A stretch of DNA of 64,000 nucleotides. It comes from Arthrobacter terrae (lineage in GTDB: Bacteria > Actinomycetota > Actinomycetes > Actinomycetales > Micrococcaceae). Position 1 is the stretch's first letter; the number at the start of each line of letters is the position of its first letter. Shown here piece by piece: positions 9,326 through 18,792 of this stretch. The DNA lies in contig NZ_JADNYM010000019.1 in assembly GCF_015708085.1 (NCBI RefSeq), forward strand, positions 35,672-99,671. The letters run 5' to 3'. The position numbers and the translations under genes were made by a program. The notes beneath the pieces are model-generated. The model was not told the DNA's origin. It saw only the letters and a list, made by a program, of their open reading frames with translations, and did not search any database.

Positions 9326-11227
9326 GTGAGCAGGAACAGCAGAAACCGGCACAATGCCAAAGACACCACAAGCCGTAAGGCCAGCAAGGGTGCCGCCGGT
9401 TCGGCGTCGACCTCGATGAGTACGTTCCGCGCGGGCCGCGCCATTGATGCGCTCACGCCTGCATTTGTGCAGTGGTTCGACGACGGTTCAGCCGGCACCG
9501 CCACGGCGGCTTTGGAATGCCTGGCGGACATCAAGGAGGTCATAAGCCGATATATGGAAGGTACGGCCGCGGCGGAGGTGACGGCCTTCGAATCCATACC
9601 GTTGGCGGTAGCGATCACCGACGTTCTGGTGTCCACGGACGAGGAAGCGGATGCCGCGTTAATCGTGGACGCCATGGCCGCGTACATCAGTTTCCTCACC
9701 GAAACGGGCAGGTGGGCCGGGTCCGCTGAACAGCTGGCGCAGATCATGGACTTCTTCGAAACGGTTCAGGCGGACGACGACCTTGGCCGGATCGATATAC
9801 CGGATCTGGCCGAGGATGAAGCCCTCGAGGTGTTCGCCGGCCTGCCGCTGATTCAGCGGACAACAGCACTGCTGAAGTGGATCGGTGCCGGCCGGCCGGT
9901 TACCGGCACCGGAGCTTTGCGCCTGATAGATCTTCACGAGGCGGCTGCCTGCGTCGGGATTTCAGTCCGCGGCGCCGTCAAGGGAGCACAGCCAGACGGA
10001 GCGGTTCCGACCGTCAGATCCATGCAGGATGTGCCGCTTCTGCCCCAGATCTGGGCTGCGCTGGAAGCTGCAGAGCTGATTGAAATCAAGGCAACGAAGG
10101 CGGTGCCGTCCAAGGACGCCGTCGGCTTCCTGTCCGGCACTTCGCCCGAGCGCCTTGCAGAATACAGCTACTTCAGCACCCGGTTCCTGGAGCAGACCGT
10201 GCTGGGCATGGACCCGGCTTTTCCCGACGTATCGGCAATTCTGAGCGGGTTGGAGGTGTCGATCCTGATCGCTGCGTCGACTCCTGAGCCTCCGCCGGTG
10301 GAACGCGTCCTGGCCCTGGCTGACCAGGCGCCGGAAGAGGAAAAAATGATGGCGGATATCATCGGCCGGATGACTGTGGGTCGGTTGGAGAGGCTCGCTG
10401 AGCTGGGCCTGTTGACCATCGATACACATTTCCGGGTGCCACCGGCATTAATCGGCTGTATTGTGGATGCCTTCGACGATGACGTGATTGATCGGCTGGA
10501 GCTTGGCGAAGCCGTTGACCACACGACGGCCCAGGAGCAGGGCCCCGCCAGAAAGGCACCCAAGGCTACCCCGGCGAAGAAGGCTACCCCGGCGCAGAAG
10601 GGTTCCCCGGCGCAGAAGGGTTCCCCGGCGCAGAAGGGTTCTGCTGCCGGCACCATCCTGCAGCTGAAGATCCAACTCAAAAATGCCAAACCGCCCATCT
10701 GGCGGCGCGTCCTGGTTCCGGCCAGCATGCCGCTGGATGAGTTGCATACCGTCATTCAGACCCTGTTCGGGTGGCTGGACTACCATCTGCACAACTTCCA
10801 GACCGGTGGTTTCCGCGGGCCCAGCTACGCGCCGGCGGATCCGGATGACGTGCTGGACTCCTTTGGCGAACCTTCCATCGACGAGTCCACGGTCAGGCTC
10901 GGCGAACTGCTTGCGGAGGTGGGCAGCAAAATGGTCTACACCTATGACTTCGGTGATGACTGGGAGCACACCATCGTCGTGGAAAAGATCCTGACGGTCG
11001 ACGACGGCGGGCAGCTTCCGCGGTGCACCGGCGGCAGGGGCGCCGCGCCGGCGGAGGACAGCGGCGGAACCTTGGGCTGGACCAATATTGTGCAGGCCGT
11101 CAACGATCCCGAGCATGAGGAGCACGAAGAGTACCGGCAATGGCTGGGCCTGCAGCCGGGGGAGACTCTGGACCCCAAGGCCTTCGACGTGGAGCAGGCC
11201 AACGAGGACCTGGCCGATATCTTCTAA
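9326..11227 (+). CDS. plasmid pRiA4b ORF-3 family protein with long N-terminal region
   Basis: A protein of 633 aa from the GTG at 9326 (GGCAGGGA about 5 nt upstream). The C-terminal 200 residues form a pRiA4b ORF-3-like domain: LQLKIQLKNAKPPIWRRVLVP, LDELHTVIQTLFGWLDYHLHNF, VYTYDFGDDWEHTI, and the closing LGLQPGETLDPKAFDVEQANEDL. The N-terminal 400 residues are helical and unrecognised. The two parts are joined by a lysine-rich linker encoded by four 18-bp tandem repeats. Biochemical function is unknown; members are often found on plasmids and near mobile elements. It is transcribed divergently from marR, and no operon partner is visible. Confidence 0.75.
   Translation: MSRNSRNRHNAKDTTSRKASKGAAGSASTSMSTFRAGRAIDALTPAFVQWFDDGSAGTATAALECLADIKEVISRYMEGTAAAEVTAFESIPLAVAITDVLVSTDEEADAALIVDAMAAYISFLTETGRWAGSAEQLAQIMDFFETVQADDDLGRIDIPDLAEDEALEVFAGLPLIQRTTALLKWIGAGRPVTGTGALRLIDLHEAAACVGISVRGAVKGAQPDGAVPTVRSMQDVPLLPQIWAALEAAELIEIKATKAVPSKDAVGFLSGTSPERLAEYSYFSTRFLEQTVLGMDPAFPDVSAILSGLEVSILIAASTPEPPPVERVLALADQAPEEEKMMADIIGRMTVGRLERLAELGLLTIDTHFRVPPALIGCIVDAFDDDVIDRLELGEAVDHTTAQEQGPARKAPKATPAKKATPAQKGSPAQKGSPAQKGSAAGTILQLKIQLKNAKPPIWRRVLVPASMPLDELHTVIQTLFGWLDYHLHNFQTGGFRGPSYAPADPDDVLDSFGEPSIDESTVRLGELLAEVGSKMVYTYDFGDDWEHTIVVEKILTVDDGGQLPRCTGGRGAAPAEDSGGTLGWTNIVQAVNDPEHEEHEEYRQWLGLQPGETLDPKAFDVEQANEDLADIF
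10562..10633 (+). repeat. four 18-bp tandem repeats encoding a Lys/Ala/Pro linker
   Basis: Units start at 10562, 10580, 10598 and 10616, the last two identical (aagggttccccggcgcag). They encode KATPAK, KATPAQ, KGSPAQ and KGSPAQ. The tract is in frame inside the pRiA4b ORF-3 family gene and likely varies in copy number between strains. Confidence 0.85.
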
Positions 11228-11251
11228 GCCAGTCTTCTCCCGGCCAGGCGG

Positions 11252-11716
11252 CTACTCTACGTCCGGCTCTCCACTGATGCTGCTCAAGCGACGGCCACGC
11301 GGCTGGACAGGGAAGCGGCGCCCGCTGATCTGGTCCGGAACAATACGGACGAAGTGGTTTTTTTCCCCGGCCTGCCAGGGAAAAATCGGCAACATGGCGG
11401 CGGCCGCGGCCTCATCTATGTCCCGCGGCTCCTCCGCCGTGCCCTTGATGACAGCGCTCCAGGCCCGGTTGGTGCTCCTGTCATAGCCGTCCACTTCAAA
11501 GGCCAGCGGGTGGCCGGAGCGCACCCCGTCCACCTTGGAACCCTCAGCACTGCGGAAAACCACCGTCCCGTGGTCCACCATGTAGGTCAGCGGAAAGATC
11601 TCCGGATGGTCGTCGATGATCACGGCCAGCCGGCCGATGTCAGCGCTGCGCAGGGCGTCCCAGCACTCGTGGATGGAGAGGTGCTCGATTCCGTTAACTT
11701 CGTCGTTGGCGTCCAT
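11252..11716 (-). CDS. pyridoxamine 5'-phosphate oxidase (PPOX) family split-barrel protein
   Basis: Split-barrel flavin-binding protein of 154 aa, one of five paralogues in this window. Shared core: GRLAVIIDDHPEIFPLTYMVDHGTVVFRSAEGSKV, then AWSAVIKGTAEE and the terminal FPWQAGEKNHFVRIVPDQISGRRF. It lies 71 nt downstream of narI on the same strand, so it is probably the fifth gene of the nar operon. Homologues of this type occur in the mycobacterial DosR regulon (established knowledge). Cofactor (FMN or F420) and substrate cannot be read from the sequence. Confidence 0.85.
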   Translation of the reverse strand: MDANDEVNGIEHLSIHECWDALRSADIGRLAVIIDDHPEIFPLTYMVDHGTVVFRSAEGSKVDGVRSGHPLAFEVDGYDRSTNRAWSAVIKGTAEEPRDIDEAAAAAMLPIFPWQAGEKNHFVRIVPDQISGRRFPVQPRGRRLSSISGEPDVE

Positions 11717-11787
11717 AGGGCCATCCTAGGCTGGTCGGGGCCACTATGGGCCAGCCGGTACTCCTTAGCGCTCCGTCGGCTGCCCTT

Positions 11788-12552
11788 TCACCGGTTCCGG
11801 GTGTCGCGATCGCGGGTACCGACTGCGGACCAGCCGCGGCGCACCGGTTCGGCAGCAGACCTGCCTGCGATCCGGCCCTTGTCCCGGCTCCGGTAAACGA
11901 TGTAGGGCCGGAACAGGTAATGCAGCGGCGCCGTGAAGGCGTGCACCAGCCGGGTGAAGGGCCAGATGGTGAACAGCAGCATGCCCACCAGCGTGTGCAA
12001 ATGGAAGGAGAACGGGGCGATGGCCATCGACGTAATGTCCGGCTGGAAGATGAACAGGGAACGGAACCAGGGGGAGACGGTTTCGCGGTAGTTGTGACCT
12101 TCCCCGCCCAGGAAGACGCTCGCCAGTGTGGTCCAGAGGCCGAACACGATGGCACCGGTCAGCACCACGTACATCATCTTGTCGTTGCGGGTCGTCGCCA
12201 TGAACACCGGACCCGTCACCCGCCGTCGGTAAATCAGCAAAATGATGCCGCCCAGCGTGCCGATACCGGCGATGCCGCCCACGAAGAGCGCATTGAAGTG
12301 GTAGAAGTCCTGGCTCATGCCCACCGCCTGGGTCCAGGACATCGGTATCACCAGACCGAATAGGTGTCCGGCGATGACGGCCAGCAGGCCGAAGTGGAAG
12401 ACCGGTGAGCCGATGCGCAGCAGCCTGGATTCATACAACTGCGACGACCTGGTGGTCCAGCCGAACTGGTCGTACTTGTACCGCCAGATGAGTCCGCCAA
12501 CCAGTATGACCATCATGACGTACGGCAGCACACCCCACAGCAGGATGTCCAT
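11788..12552 (-). CDS. narI: respiratory nitrate reductase gamma subunit
   Basis: Integral membrane cytochrome b subunit of 254 aa that passes quinol electrons to NarH. Five hydrophobic segments are visible. The candidate haem-ligand histidines lie in VFHFGLLAVIAGHLFG (helix 2) and in SFHLHTLVGMLL...FTRLVHAF (helices 4-5). The start MDILLWGVLPYVMMV is at 12552, one base after the narJ stop. It is last of the four nar structural genes, followed by a PPOX gene. Confidence 0.95.
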   Translation of the reverse strand: MDILLWGVLPYVMMVILVGGLIWRYKYDQFGWTTRSSQLYESRLLRIGSPVFHFGLLAVIAGHLFGLVIPMSWTQAVGMSQDFYHFNALFVGGIAGIGTLGGIILLIYRRRVTGPVFMATTRNDKMMYVVLTGAIVFGLWTTLASVFLGGEGHNYRETVSPWFRSLFIFQPDITSMAIAPFSFHLHTLVGMLLFTIWPFTRLVHAFTAPLHYLFRPYIVYRSRDKGRIAGRSAAEPVRRGWSAVGTRDRDTRNR

Positions 12553-12553
12553 C

Positions 12554-13252
12554 TCAGCTCCTTGCCAGCGGCAGCAGCCGCGGATCGTAGGGTTCCAGTC
12601 CCACCGATTCGGTAGGCGGGCCGTAGCCGGCCATTTTCATGACCGCTTGTTGGTCCGCCGGGGATTTCCCGGGCAGGGTGTCACAGATGGCGCGCAGAAT
12701 GAGGCTGTGGGGCAGTTTGTCATCGAGCAGGCCGAGCCGGAGCATTTCCAGGCTGGGCCGGTACTGGATCAGCAGTTCCCGGCCGGCATCCAGATCGACG
12801 CGCGCGGCGAATTCCAGCACCATGGGAAGGTAGTCCGGCAGTTCGCCATGGGTATCCACCAGGAAGTTGCTGCGCCGATAGACCTGCTTAAAGATGCCCA
12901 AAACCTCGCCGCGGCGCCGGGTGTCACCGTCGGTCCAATAGGACAGATGAAGAGCGTGCCGCTTGCCGAGGTCGAATTCCTGCACGTACCGGGCCTGCAC
13001 CTCCATCGGTGGAACGGAACTCAGCTGCGCCAGGACGGGCGCAAAGTCCTCGGCCGCGTCCGGGTGCTCCGCCAGCACCGACCTGATCAGCGGCAGCCGC
13101 TCCAGGACGTCCTGGTCCGGGTACGAAAGGCACCAGGCAGCGGCCAGATAAACCGCCCTGTCACGGCTCGCAGCTTCACGAACCGCCGTTGCTTTTTTAG
13201 CACCCATTTTTTTGCCGGCCGGCTTGCTCCTGGACAGCTTGCGATCCCTCAC
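12554..13252 (-). CDS. narJ: nitrate reductase molybdenum cofactor assembly chaperone
   Basis: NarJ chaperone of 232 aa required for Mo-cofactor insertion into NarG. The start is set at the GTG at 13252, which overlaps the narH stop (GTGA) and has GGAGGA about 5 nt upstream inside the narH tail. The open frame extends further but would be buried in narH. Recognisable segments are YLAAAWCLSYPDQDVLERLP and the acidic YVQEFDLGKRHALHLSYWTDGDTRRRGE, typical of NarJ. The N-terminus is a short Lys/Arg-rich stretch of uncertain role. Confidence 0.93.
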   Translation of the reverse strand: MRDRKLSRSKPAGKKMGAKKATAVREAASRDRAVYLAAAWCLSYPDQDVLERLPLIRSVLAEHPDAAEDFAPVLAQLSSVPPMEVQARYVQEFDLGKRHALHLSYWTDGDTRRRGEVLGIFKQVYRRSNFLVDTHGELPDYLPMVLEFAARVDLDAGRELLIQYRPSLEMLRLGLLDDKLPHSLILRAICDTLPGKSPADQQAVMKMAGYGPPTESVGLEPYDPRLLPLARS

Positions 13253-15051
13253 GGCTCCTCCAGGGCAATGGCATTGGGTTCGTTGTCCGCCGGATTCCCC
13301 GAGGCGCCGGAGGCCGATGCGCTGGGTCCGCCGGCGTCGGGGCTGGGACCGGCGCGGCCGCCGCTGTGCGCGGGGGAATCCGCGCTCATCCGTGGCGCGT
13401 CCCGCTTGTCCGGAAACAACCCGCGCGGTGTCCCGTTGCCGTCCCAATTGAGCAGGTTGACCCGGCCGCGCAGGGATTCTTCACCGGCAACGTTGTCGGA
13501 GGTCTGCCGGTCGCGCAGGGCATTGAACGTCTCCACCGCTACCGGAGCGGGTTTGCCGCTGGCTTCCCCGAACGGGGAATCCTGCATGCCTGGGCCGCCG
13601 TCGAAATCCAGCGAGCAGCCCATTTCCTCCAGATCGTGGGCCTGTTCCATGTGCGCCTGCGGGATGACGTAGCGTTCCTCGTATTTGGCGATTGCCATCA
13701 GCCGGTACATCTCGTACATTTCCTGTCCCGCCATGCCCACCGCGGCGGGGATGGAATCGTCGGGATCGTTGCCCATGCTGATGCCGCGCATATAGGAGCG
13801 CATGGCTGCGAGCTTTTTCAGCACAGCCGTGACCCGGTCCGCATCCCCGGCGGTGAAAAGCTCCGCCAGGTACTCCACCGGAATCCGCAACGCATCGATG
13901 GCCCCGAACAGGTTTCCGTAGTCCTCCGCGTCGTGGCCCTGTTCCTTGAGCAGGTCCACCACGGGGGACAGCGGCGGGACGTACCAGACCATCGGCATGG
14001 TCCGGTATTCGGGGTGCAGCGGCAGGGCCACCTTGTAGACCTTGGCGAGCGCATAGACAGGCGAGCGCTGCGCGGCGTCAATCCAGTCGTCCTGGATGCC
14101 CTGAGCCCGGGCCGCGGCTATTACGGCGGGGTCATGCGGGTCCAGCAGCACGTCCATCTGCGCGTCATAGAGTTCCTGCGGATCGGTCACCGACGCCGCC
14201 TCGGTGACCGCGTCGGCGTCGTACAGGAAGAGCCCCAGGTAGCGCAGCCGGCCCACGCAGGTTTCCGAGCACACCGTCGGCAGCCCCACCTCGATCCGGG
14301 GGTAGCAGAAGGTGCACTTCTCGGCCTTGCCGGTCTTGTGGTTGAAATACATCTTCTTGTAGGGGCAGCCGGTAATGCACTGCCGCCAGCCGCGGCACTT
14401 GTCCTGGTCCACCAGCACGATGCCGTCTTCCACCCGCTTGTAAATGGCACCGGAGGGACAGGACGCCATGCACGACGGGTTCAGGCAGTGCTCACAGATC
14501 CGCGGCAGATAGAACATAAAGGTCTTCTCGAATTCGAGCTTGATCGTGTCCTCGGATTCGCGCCGGAGCTTTTCAATGACCGGATCCAGGTGGCCCATTT
14601 CGGGGGAGCCGCCCAGGTCATCGTCCCAGTTCGCGGACCAGGTGATTTTTGTGTCCTTGCCGGTGATCAGGGACTTTGGCCGGGCCACCGGAAAATCGTC
14701 GCCCAGGGGTGCATCGATGAGGGTCTTGTAGTCGTAGGTCCACGGCTCGTAATAGTCCTTGAGCTCGGGTTGGACCGGGCTGGCGAAGAGTCCGAACATT
14801 TTGCTGACCCGCCCGCCCGCTTTCAGGACCAGTTTCCCGCGCTTGTTCAGCGACCAGCCGCCCTGCCACTTTTCCTGATCCTCGTACCGGCGCGGATATC
14901 CCTGTCCGGGCCGGGTCTCCACATTGTTGAACCAGACATATTCGGTGCCGGCCCGGTTAGTCCAAGCCTGTTTGCAGGTGACCGAACAGGTGTGGCAGCC
15001 AATGCATTTGTCCAGATTCATCACCATGCCCATTTGAGCCATAACACGCAT
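13249..15051 (-). CDS. narH: respiratory nitrate reductase beta subunit
   Basis: Iron-sulfur subunit of 600 aa carrying four Fe-S clusters. The cysteine groups are CIGCHTCSVTC, CEHCLNPSCMASCP, CRGWRQCITGCPYKK and CTFCYP...CSETC; the Trp in the third group is characteristic of the NarH 3Fe-4S cluster. The start MRVMAQMGMVMNLDKC at 15051 shares one base with the narG stop (TAATG) and has GGAGG upstream. It exceeds the usual NarH length because of a C-terminal disordered tail rich in Ser, Gly, Pro and Ala after residue 540, absent from E. coli NarH. Confidence 0.95.
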   Translation of the reverse strand: MRVMAQMGMVMNLDKCIGCHTCSVTCKQAWTNRAGTEYVWFNNVETRPGQGYPRRYEDQEKWQGGWSLNKRGKLVLKAGGRVSKMFGLFASPVQPELKDYYEPWTYDYKTLIDAPLGDDFPVARPKSLITGKDTKITWSANWDDDLGGSPEMGHLDPVIEKLRRESEDTIKLEFEKTFMFYLPRICEHCLNPSCMASCPSGAIYKRVEDGIVLVDQDKCRGWRQCITGCPYKKMYFNHKTGKAEKCTFCYPRIEVGLPTVCSETCVGRLRYLGLFLYDADAVTEAASVTDPQELYDAQMDVLLDPHDPAVIAAARAQGIQDDWIDAAQRSPVYALAKVYKVALPLHPEYRTMPMVWYVPPLSPVVDLLKEQGHDAEDYGNLFGAIDALRIPVEYLAELFTAGDADRVTAVLKKLAAMRSYMRGISMGNDPDDSIPAAVGMAGQEMYEMYRLMAIAKYEERYVIPQAHMEQAHDLEEMGCSLDFDGGPGMQDSPFGEASGKPAPVAVETFNALRDRQTSDNVAGEESLRGRVNLLNWDGNGTPRGLFPDKRDAPRMSADSPAHSGGRAGPSPDAGGPSASASGASGNPADNEPNAIALEEP

Positions 15052-18000
15052 TAGTACTGCACCTCCTGGGAACGACGGCGGATGGTGGTTACGTTGTCCC
15101 GCTGGTTTCCGGTGGGGCCAAGGTAGTTGAAAGCGTAGGTCAGCTGGGCGTAGCCGCCGATCAGGTGTGAGGGTTTCACCAGCAGCCGCGTCAGCGAGTT
15201 GTGGATGCCGCCGCGCCGGCCGGTCGCCTCCGATTTGGGAACATCGATGGTGCGCTCCTGCGCGTGGTAGACGTACACCACGCCCTCCGGCATCCGGTGG
15301 CTGACCACCGCCCGCGCCACGTAGACGCCGTTGATATTCACACATTCCACCCAGTCGTTGTCCTTGGCCTCGATGGAAGCCGCATCCGCCGGGCTCATCC
15401 AGACGGTAGGTCCGCCGCGGGAGAGTGAGAGCATCAGCAGATTGTCCTGGTATTCGGAATGGATGGACCACTTCGAGTGCGGCGTCAGGTAGCGCACCAC
15501 CACCTCCTTTGTCCCGTTCGGCCCCAGCTTCGGCTCGCCGAACAAACGTTGCATGTCCAGCGGGGGCCGATAGATGGGCAGCGCCTCCCCGACGTCGCGG
15601 ATCCAGTCGTGGTCCAGGAAGAAGTGCATCCTTCCGGTGAGGGTGTGCCAGGGCTTGAGCCGTTCCACATTGATGGTGAAAGGGGAGTACCGCCGGCCGC
15701 CGGATTCGGATCCGGACCATTCCGGGGAGGTAATCACCGGGACAGGGCCGGCCTGTGTCTGGGCGAAGGTGATGAATTTTTCCTCGGATCCTTCGGCGAG
15801 GTCGGCCAGTTTCCGGCCGGTCCGTATTTCCAGATCCTTGAATCCCTGCACCGCCAGCTGGCCGTTGGTGGTGCCGGAAAACGTCAGGATCGCCTCGGCC
15901 ATCTTTGCATCGGTATCGATCGCCGGCCGCCCGTTGGCTACGCCGCCAAGCATTACGCCATTGGCGTGGCTGAGCCGGTTCAGTGCGCCGTCGAGCTTAT
16001 ATGTAACGTTCTTGACGGTGAAGCCGAGCTTGTCCGCCAGCGGGCCGACGGCGGCAAGCTTCTGCGCGATCGCCGTATAGTCCCGCTCCACCACGGAAAA
16101 GACGGGCATGTTCTGCCCCGGCACGGCCGGGATGTCCGGCTCGCGCCAGTCCCGGACGATGCCGCCGGGTTGGGCCACCTGCCCCGGAGTATCGTGCTGG
16201 AGCGGGACGCTGACTAAATCGCGGCGCACACCCAGGTGCGTCTTGGCCTGCCGGGAGAGCTCTTCGGCCAGCAGATGGAAGGTTTCGAAGTCGGTCTTGG
16301 TTTCCCACGGCGGATCGATGGCCGGGGTGAACGCGTGCACAAAGGGGTGCATGTCCGTGGAGGAGAGATCGTGTTTCTCATACCAGGTGGCGGCCGGAAA
16401 AACGATGTCCGAGAGCAGCGTGGTGGAGGTCATCCGGAAATCGGCGGAGACCAGCAGGTCGAGCTTGCCCTCCGGCGCCTGCTCATGCCATTTGACGTCC
16501 CGCGGTTTGAGCCCCTCCGCATGGTCCCTGCCCATCACGTTGTTGTGCGTTCCGAGCAGGTTCCGCAGAAAATATTCATTGCCTTTCGCCGAGGAGCCAA
16601 ACAGGTTCGACCGCCACAGCACCAGGGTCCGCGGCCAGTTTTCCGGTGCATCCACGTCCTCGATGGCCGGCGTCAGCGTCCGGTTCTTAAGGGCAGCGGC
16701 AATATAGGTCGGCGTGTCCTTTGCGGTTCCGGCGGCGACGGCGGCCTCGGCCTCGTCCGCTATGTCCAGCGGGTTCCGGTCGAACTGCGGATAGAACGGC
16801 ATCCACCCGAGCCGGGCAGACTGGGCCAGAGTGTCAGCGGTGTGCATGCCGTCCAGTGCCCCCGTGGAGAGCGGGGATTTCAGCGCATCCGCGGAGTAGC
16901 CGTCCTGCCGCCACTGGTCGGTGTGCATGTACCAGTAGCCGGTGCCGATCATGGTCCGCGGCGGCCTGGCCCAGTCGAGGGCATTGGCAATGGAGATCCA
17001 GCCCGTCGTGGGCCGGGTTTTTTCCTGCCCCACATAATGCGCCCAGCCGCCGCCGTTGCGTCCCATGCAGCCGGTGAGCATCACCAAAGACAGCACCGCG
17101 CGGTAGGTGGCGTCGCCGTGAAACCATTGGCAGATGCCCGCGCCCATAATGATCATCGAGCGGCCCTTGGACTGCTCGGCATTGCGGGCAAATTCCCGGG
17201 CCACCCGGATGCAGGCCTGCGCCGGGACGGAGGTGATTTCCTCCTGCCAGGCCGGTGTGTATGGTGTGCCGGCGTCGTCGTAATCGGCGGCCCAGTCCCC
17301 TGGCAGCCCGGGCCGGCCGACTCCGTACTGCGCCAGCATTAGATCGAATACGGTGGTGACCAGATGCCCGTCCACCCGCAGCACCGGCACGCCGCGGCGC
17401 AGCACGCTGCCGGCACCGGCCGGATCTTCGAAGCAGGGCAGCAGGATTTCAGCACTTTCGGACGAGACCTCCAGCAGCGACAGCGCCGGGTCGATGCCCT
17501 CCAGGTCCAGGTTCCACTTGCCCTTGCCGGATTCGTTGTAGCGGAACCCCATGGACCCGTTGGGCACCACGGCGCGGGCGGTGAGCTTATCAAAGAGCAC
17601 TGTCCGGAACGCCGGGTCCTGCGCACCCGCCTCAGCCGGCAGGTCAGCGGCGGTGAGGAATTTTGCCGGGACTAGGCCGCCGCCGTCGTGCTCCTCCAAC
17701 CGCACCAAAAACGGCAGGTCCGTGTACTGCCGGACGTAGCCGGAGAAGTACGGCACCTCGCGGTCAACGAAGAATTCCTTGAGCATCACATGACCCATGG
17801 CCATGGCCAGGGCGGCGTCGGTGCCCGCCTGCGCCGGCAGCCACTCGTCCGCAAACTTGGTGTTGTCCGCGTAGTCCGGACTGATCGCGACCACCTTGGT
17901 CCCGCGGTAGCGCACCTCCGTCATCCAGTGCGCGTCCGGCGTCCGGGTTACCGGCACGTTGGAACCCCACATCATCAGGTAGGTGGAATCCCACCAGTCA

Positions 18001-18770
18001 CCGGATTCCGGCACATCCGTCTGGTCCCCGAATACCTGCGGACTGGCCACGGGCAGGTCCGCGTACCAGTCGTAGAAGGAGGTCATCACCCCGCCGATCA
18101 GCTGGATGAAACGGTTGCCGACGGCGTGGGAGACCATGGACATTGCCGGGATCGGGGAGAAGCCCGAGCACCGGTCCGGCCCGTAGGTCTTGATCGTATG
18201 GGTGTGCGCGGCGGCCGCCATCTCGATGGCTTCCTGCCAGGAGACGCGCACCAGCCCGCCCTTGCCGCGCGCCTGCTGGTAGCGCCGCCGTCGTTCCGGG
18301 TCGGTGACGACGTCCGCCCACGCCAACACCGGATCCTTCAGCCGGCCCTTGGCCTCGCGGTACATTTCCACCAGGACGCCGCGGGCATAGGGGAACCGGA
18401 CCCGGGTGGGCGAATAGGTGTACCAGGAGAAGGCAGCCCCGCGCGGGCAGCCCCGCGGCTCATACTCCGGGCTGTCCGCCCCGACGGAGGGGTAATCCGT
18501 CTGCTGCGACTCCCAGGTGATGATCCCGTCCTTGACATAGACCTTCCAGGAGCAGGACCCGGTGCAGTTCACCCCGTGCGTGGAGCGCACCACCTTGTCA
18601 TGGCTCCACCTGTCCCGGTAGAAAATATCGCCCTTGCGGCCTCCCTCGCGGAACACCGCCCGGGAGTCGTCCGTCTGGTCCCATTTCGTGAAGAAACGGC
18701 CCAGCTTGAGCATTGCGTCCGAAATGGGTCCGTCAAGTCCCGGCGTGATCCGTTCAGTAACCATGCTCAT
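15051..18770 (-). CDS. narG: respiratory nitrate reductase alpha subunit
   Basis: Catalytic Mo-bis-MGD subunit of 1239 aa reducing nitrate to nitrite on the cytoplasmic side. The N-terminal FS0 ligand pattern H-x3-C-x3-C is present in STHGVNCTGSCSW, typical of NarG rather than periplasmic NapA. YLMMWGSNVPVTRTPDAHW and MIIMGAGICQWFHGDATYR are molybdopterin-binding segments. The start is placed at the ATG at 18770 (MSMVTERITPG); the ATG at 18764 is an alternative and neither has a strong Shine-Dalgarno. It is the first gene of narGHJI, and no narK transporter lies in the window. Confidence 0.95.
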   Translation of the reverse strand: MSMVTERITPGLDGPISDAMLKLGRFFTKWDQTDDSRAVFREGGRKGDIFYRDRWSHDKVVRSTHGVNCTGSCSWKVYVKDGIITWESQQTDYPSVGADSPEYEPRGCPRGAAFSWYTYSPTRVRFPYARGVLVEMYREAKGRLKDPVLAWADVVTDPERRRRYQQARGKGGLVRVSWQEAIEMAAAAHTHTIKTYGPDRCSGFSPIPAMSMVSHAVGNRFIQLIGGVMTSFYDWYADLPVASPQVFGDQTDVPESGDWWDSTYLMMWGSNVPVTRTPDAHWMTEVRYRGTKVVAISPDYADNTKFADEWLPAQAGTDAALAMAMGHVMLKEFFVDREVPYFSGYVRQYTDLPFLVRLEEHDGGGLVPAKFLTAADLPAEAGAQDPAFRTVLFDKLTARAVVPNGSMGFRYNESGKGKWNLDLEGIDPALSLLEVSSESAEILLPCFEDPAGAGSVLRRGVPVLRVDGHLVTTVFDLMLAQYGVGRPGLPGDWAADYDDAGTPYTPAWQEEITSVPAQACIRVAREFARNAEQSKGRSMIIMGAGICQWFHGDATYRAVLSLVMLTGCMGRNGGGWAHYVGQEKTRPTTGWISIANALDWARPPRTMIGTGYWYMHTDQWRQDGYSADALKSPLSTGALDGMHTADTLAQSARLGWMPFYPQFDRNPLDIADEAEAAVAAGTAKDTPTYIAAALKNRTLTPAIEDVDAPENWPRTLVLWRSNLFGSSAKGNEYFLRNLLGTHNNVMGRDHAEGLKPRDVKWHEQAPEGKLDLLVSADFRMTSTTLLSDIVFPAATWYEKHDLSSTDMHPFVHAFTPAIDPPWETKTDFETFHLLAEELSRQAKTHLGVRRDLVSVPLQHDTPGQVAQPGGIVRDWREPDIPAVPGQNMPVFSVVERDYTAIAQKLAAVGPLADKLGFTVKNVTYKLDGALNRLSHANGVMLGGVANGRPAIDTDAKMAEAILTFSGTTNGQLAVQGFKDLEIRTGRKLADLAEGSEEKFITFAQTQAGPVPVITSPEWSGSESGGRRYSPFTINVERLKPWHTLTGRMHFFLDHDWIRDVGEALPIYRPPLDMQRLFGEPKLGPNGTKEVVVRYLTPHSKWSIHSEYQDNLLMLSLSRGGPTVWMSPADAASIEAKDNDWVECVNINGVYVARAVVSHRMPEGVVYVYHAQERTIDVPKSEATGRRGGIHNSLTRLLVKPSHLIGGYAQLTYAFNYLGPTGNQRDNVTTIRRRSQEVQY

Positions 18771-18792
18771 ACCATAGGAGTCGGACTTACCC

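Noticed and set aside
10562..10633. CRISPR-like array
   Set aside because: Contiguous 18-bp in-frame coding repeats without spacers; no cas genes in the window.
13253..13447. Longer NarJ start
   Set aside because: It would lie entirely within narH; the GTG at 13252 has a GTGA overlap and GGAGGA.
13366..15054. 562-codon plus-strand open frame opposite narH
   Set aside because: It is antisense to a gene with four intact Fe-S cysteine groups; long antisense frames are expected in GC-rich DNA. Its translation matches no family.
15052..15720. Longer NarH start
   Set aside because: The extra stretch lies inside narG and has no similarity to NarH.
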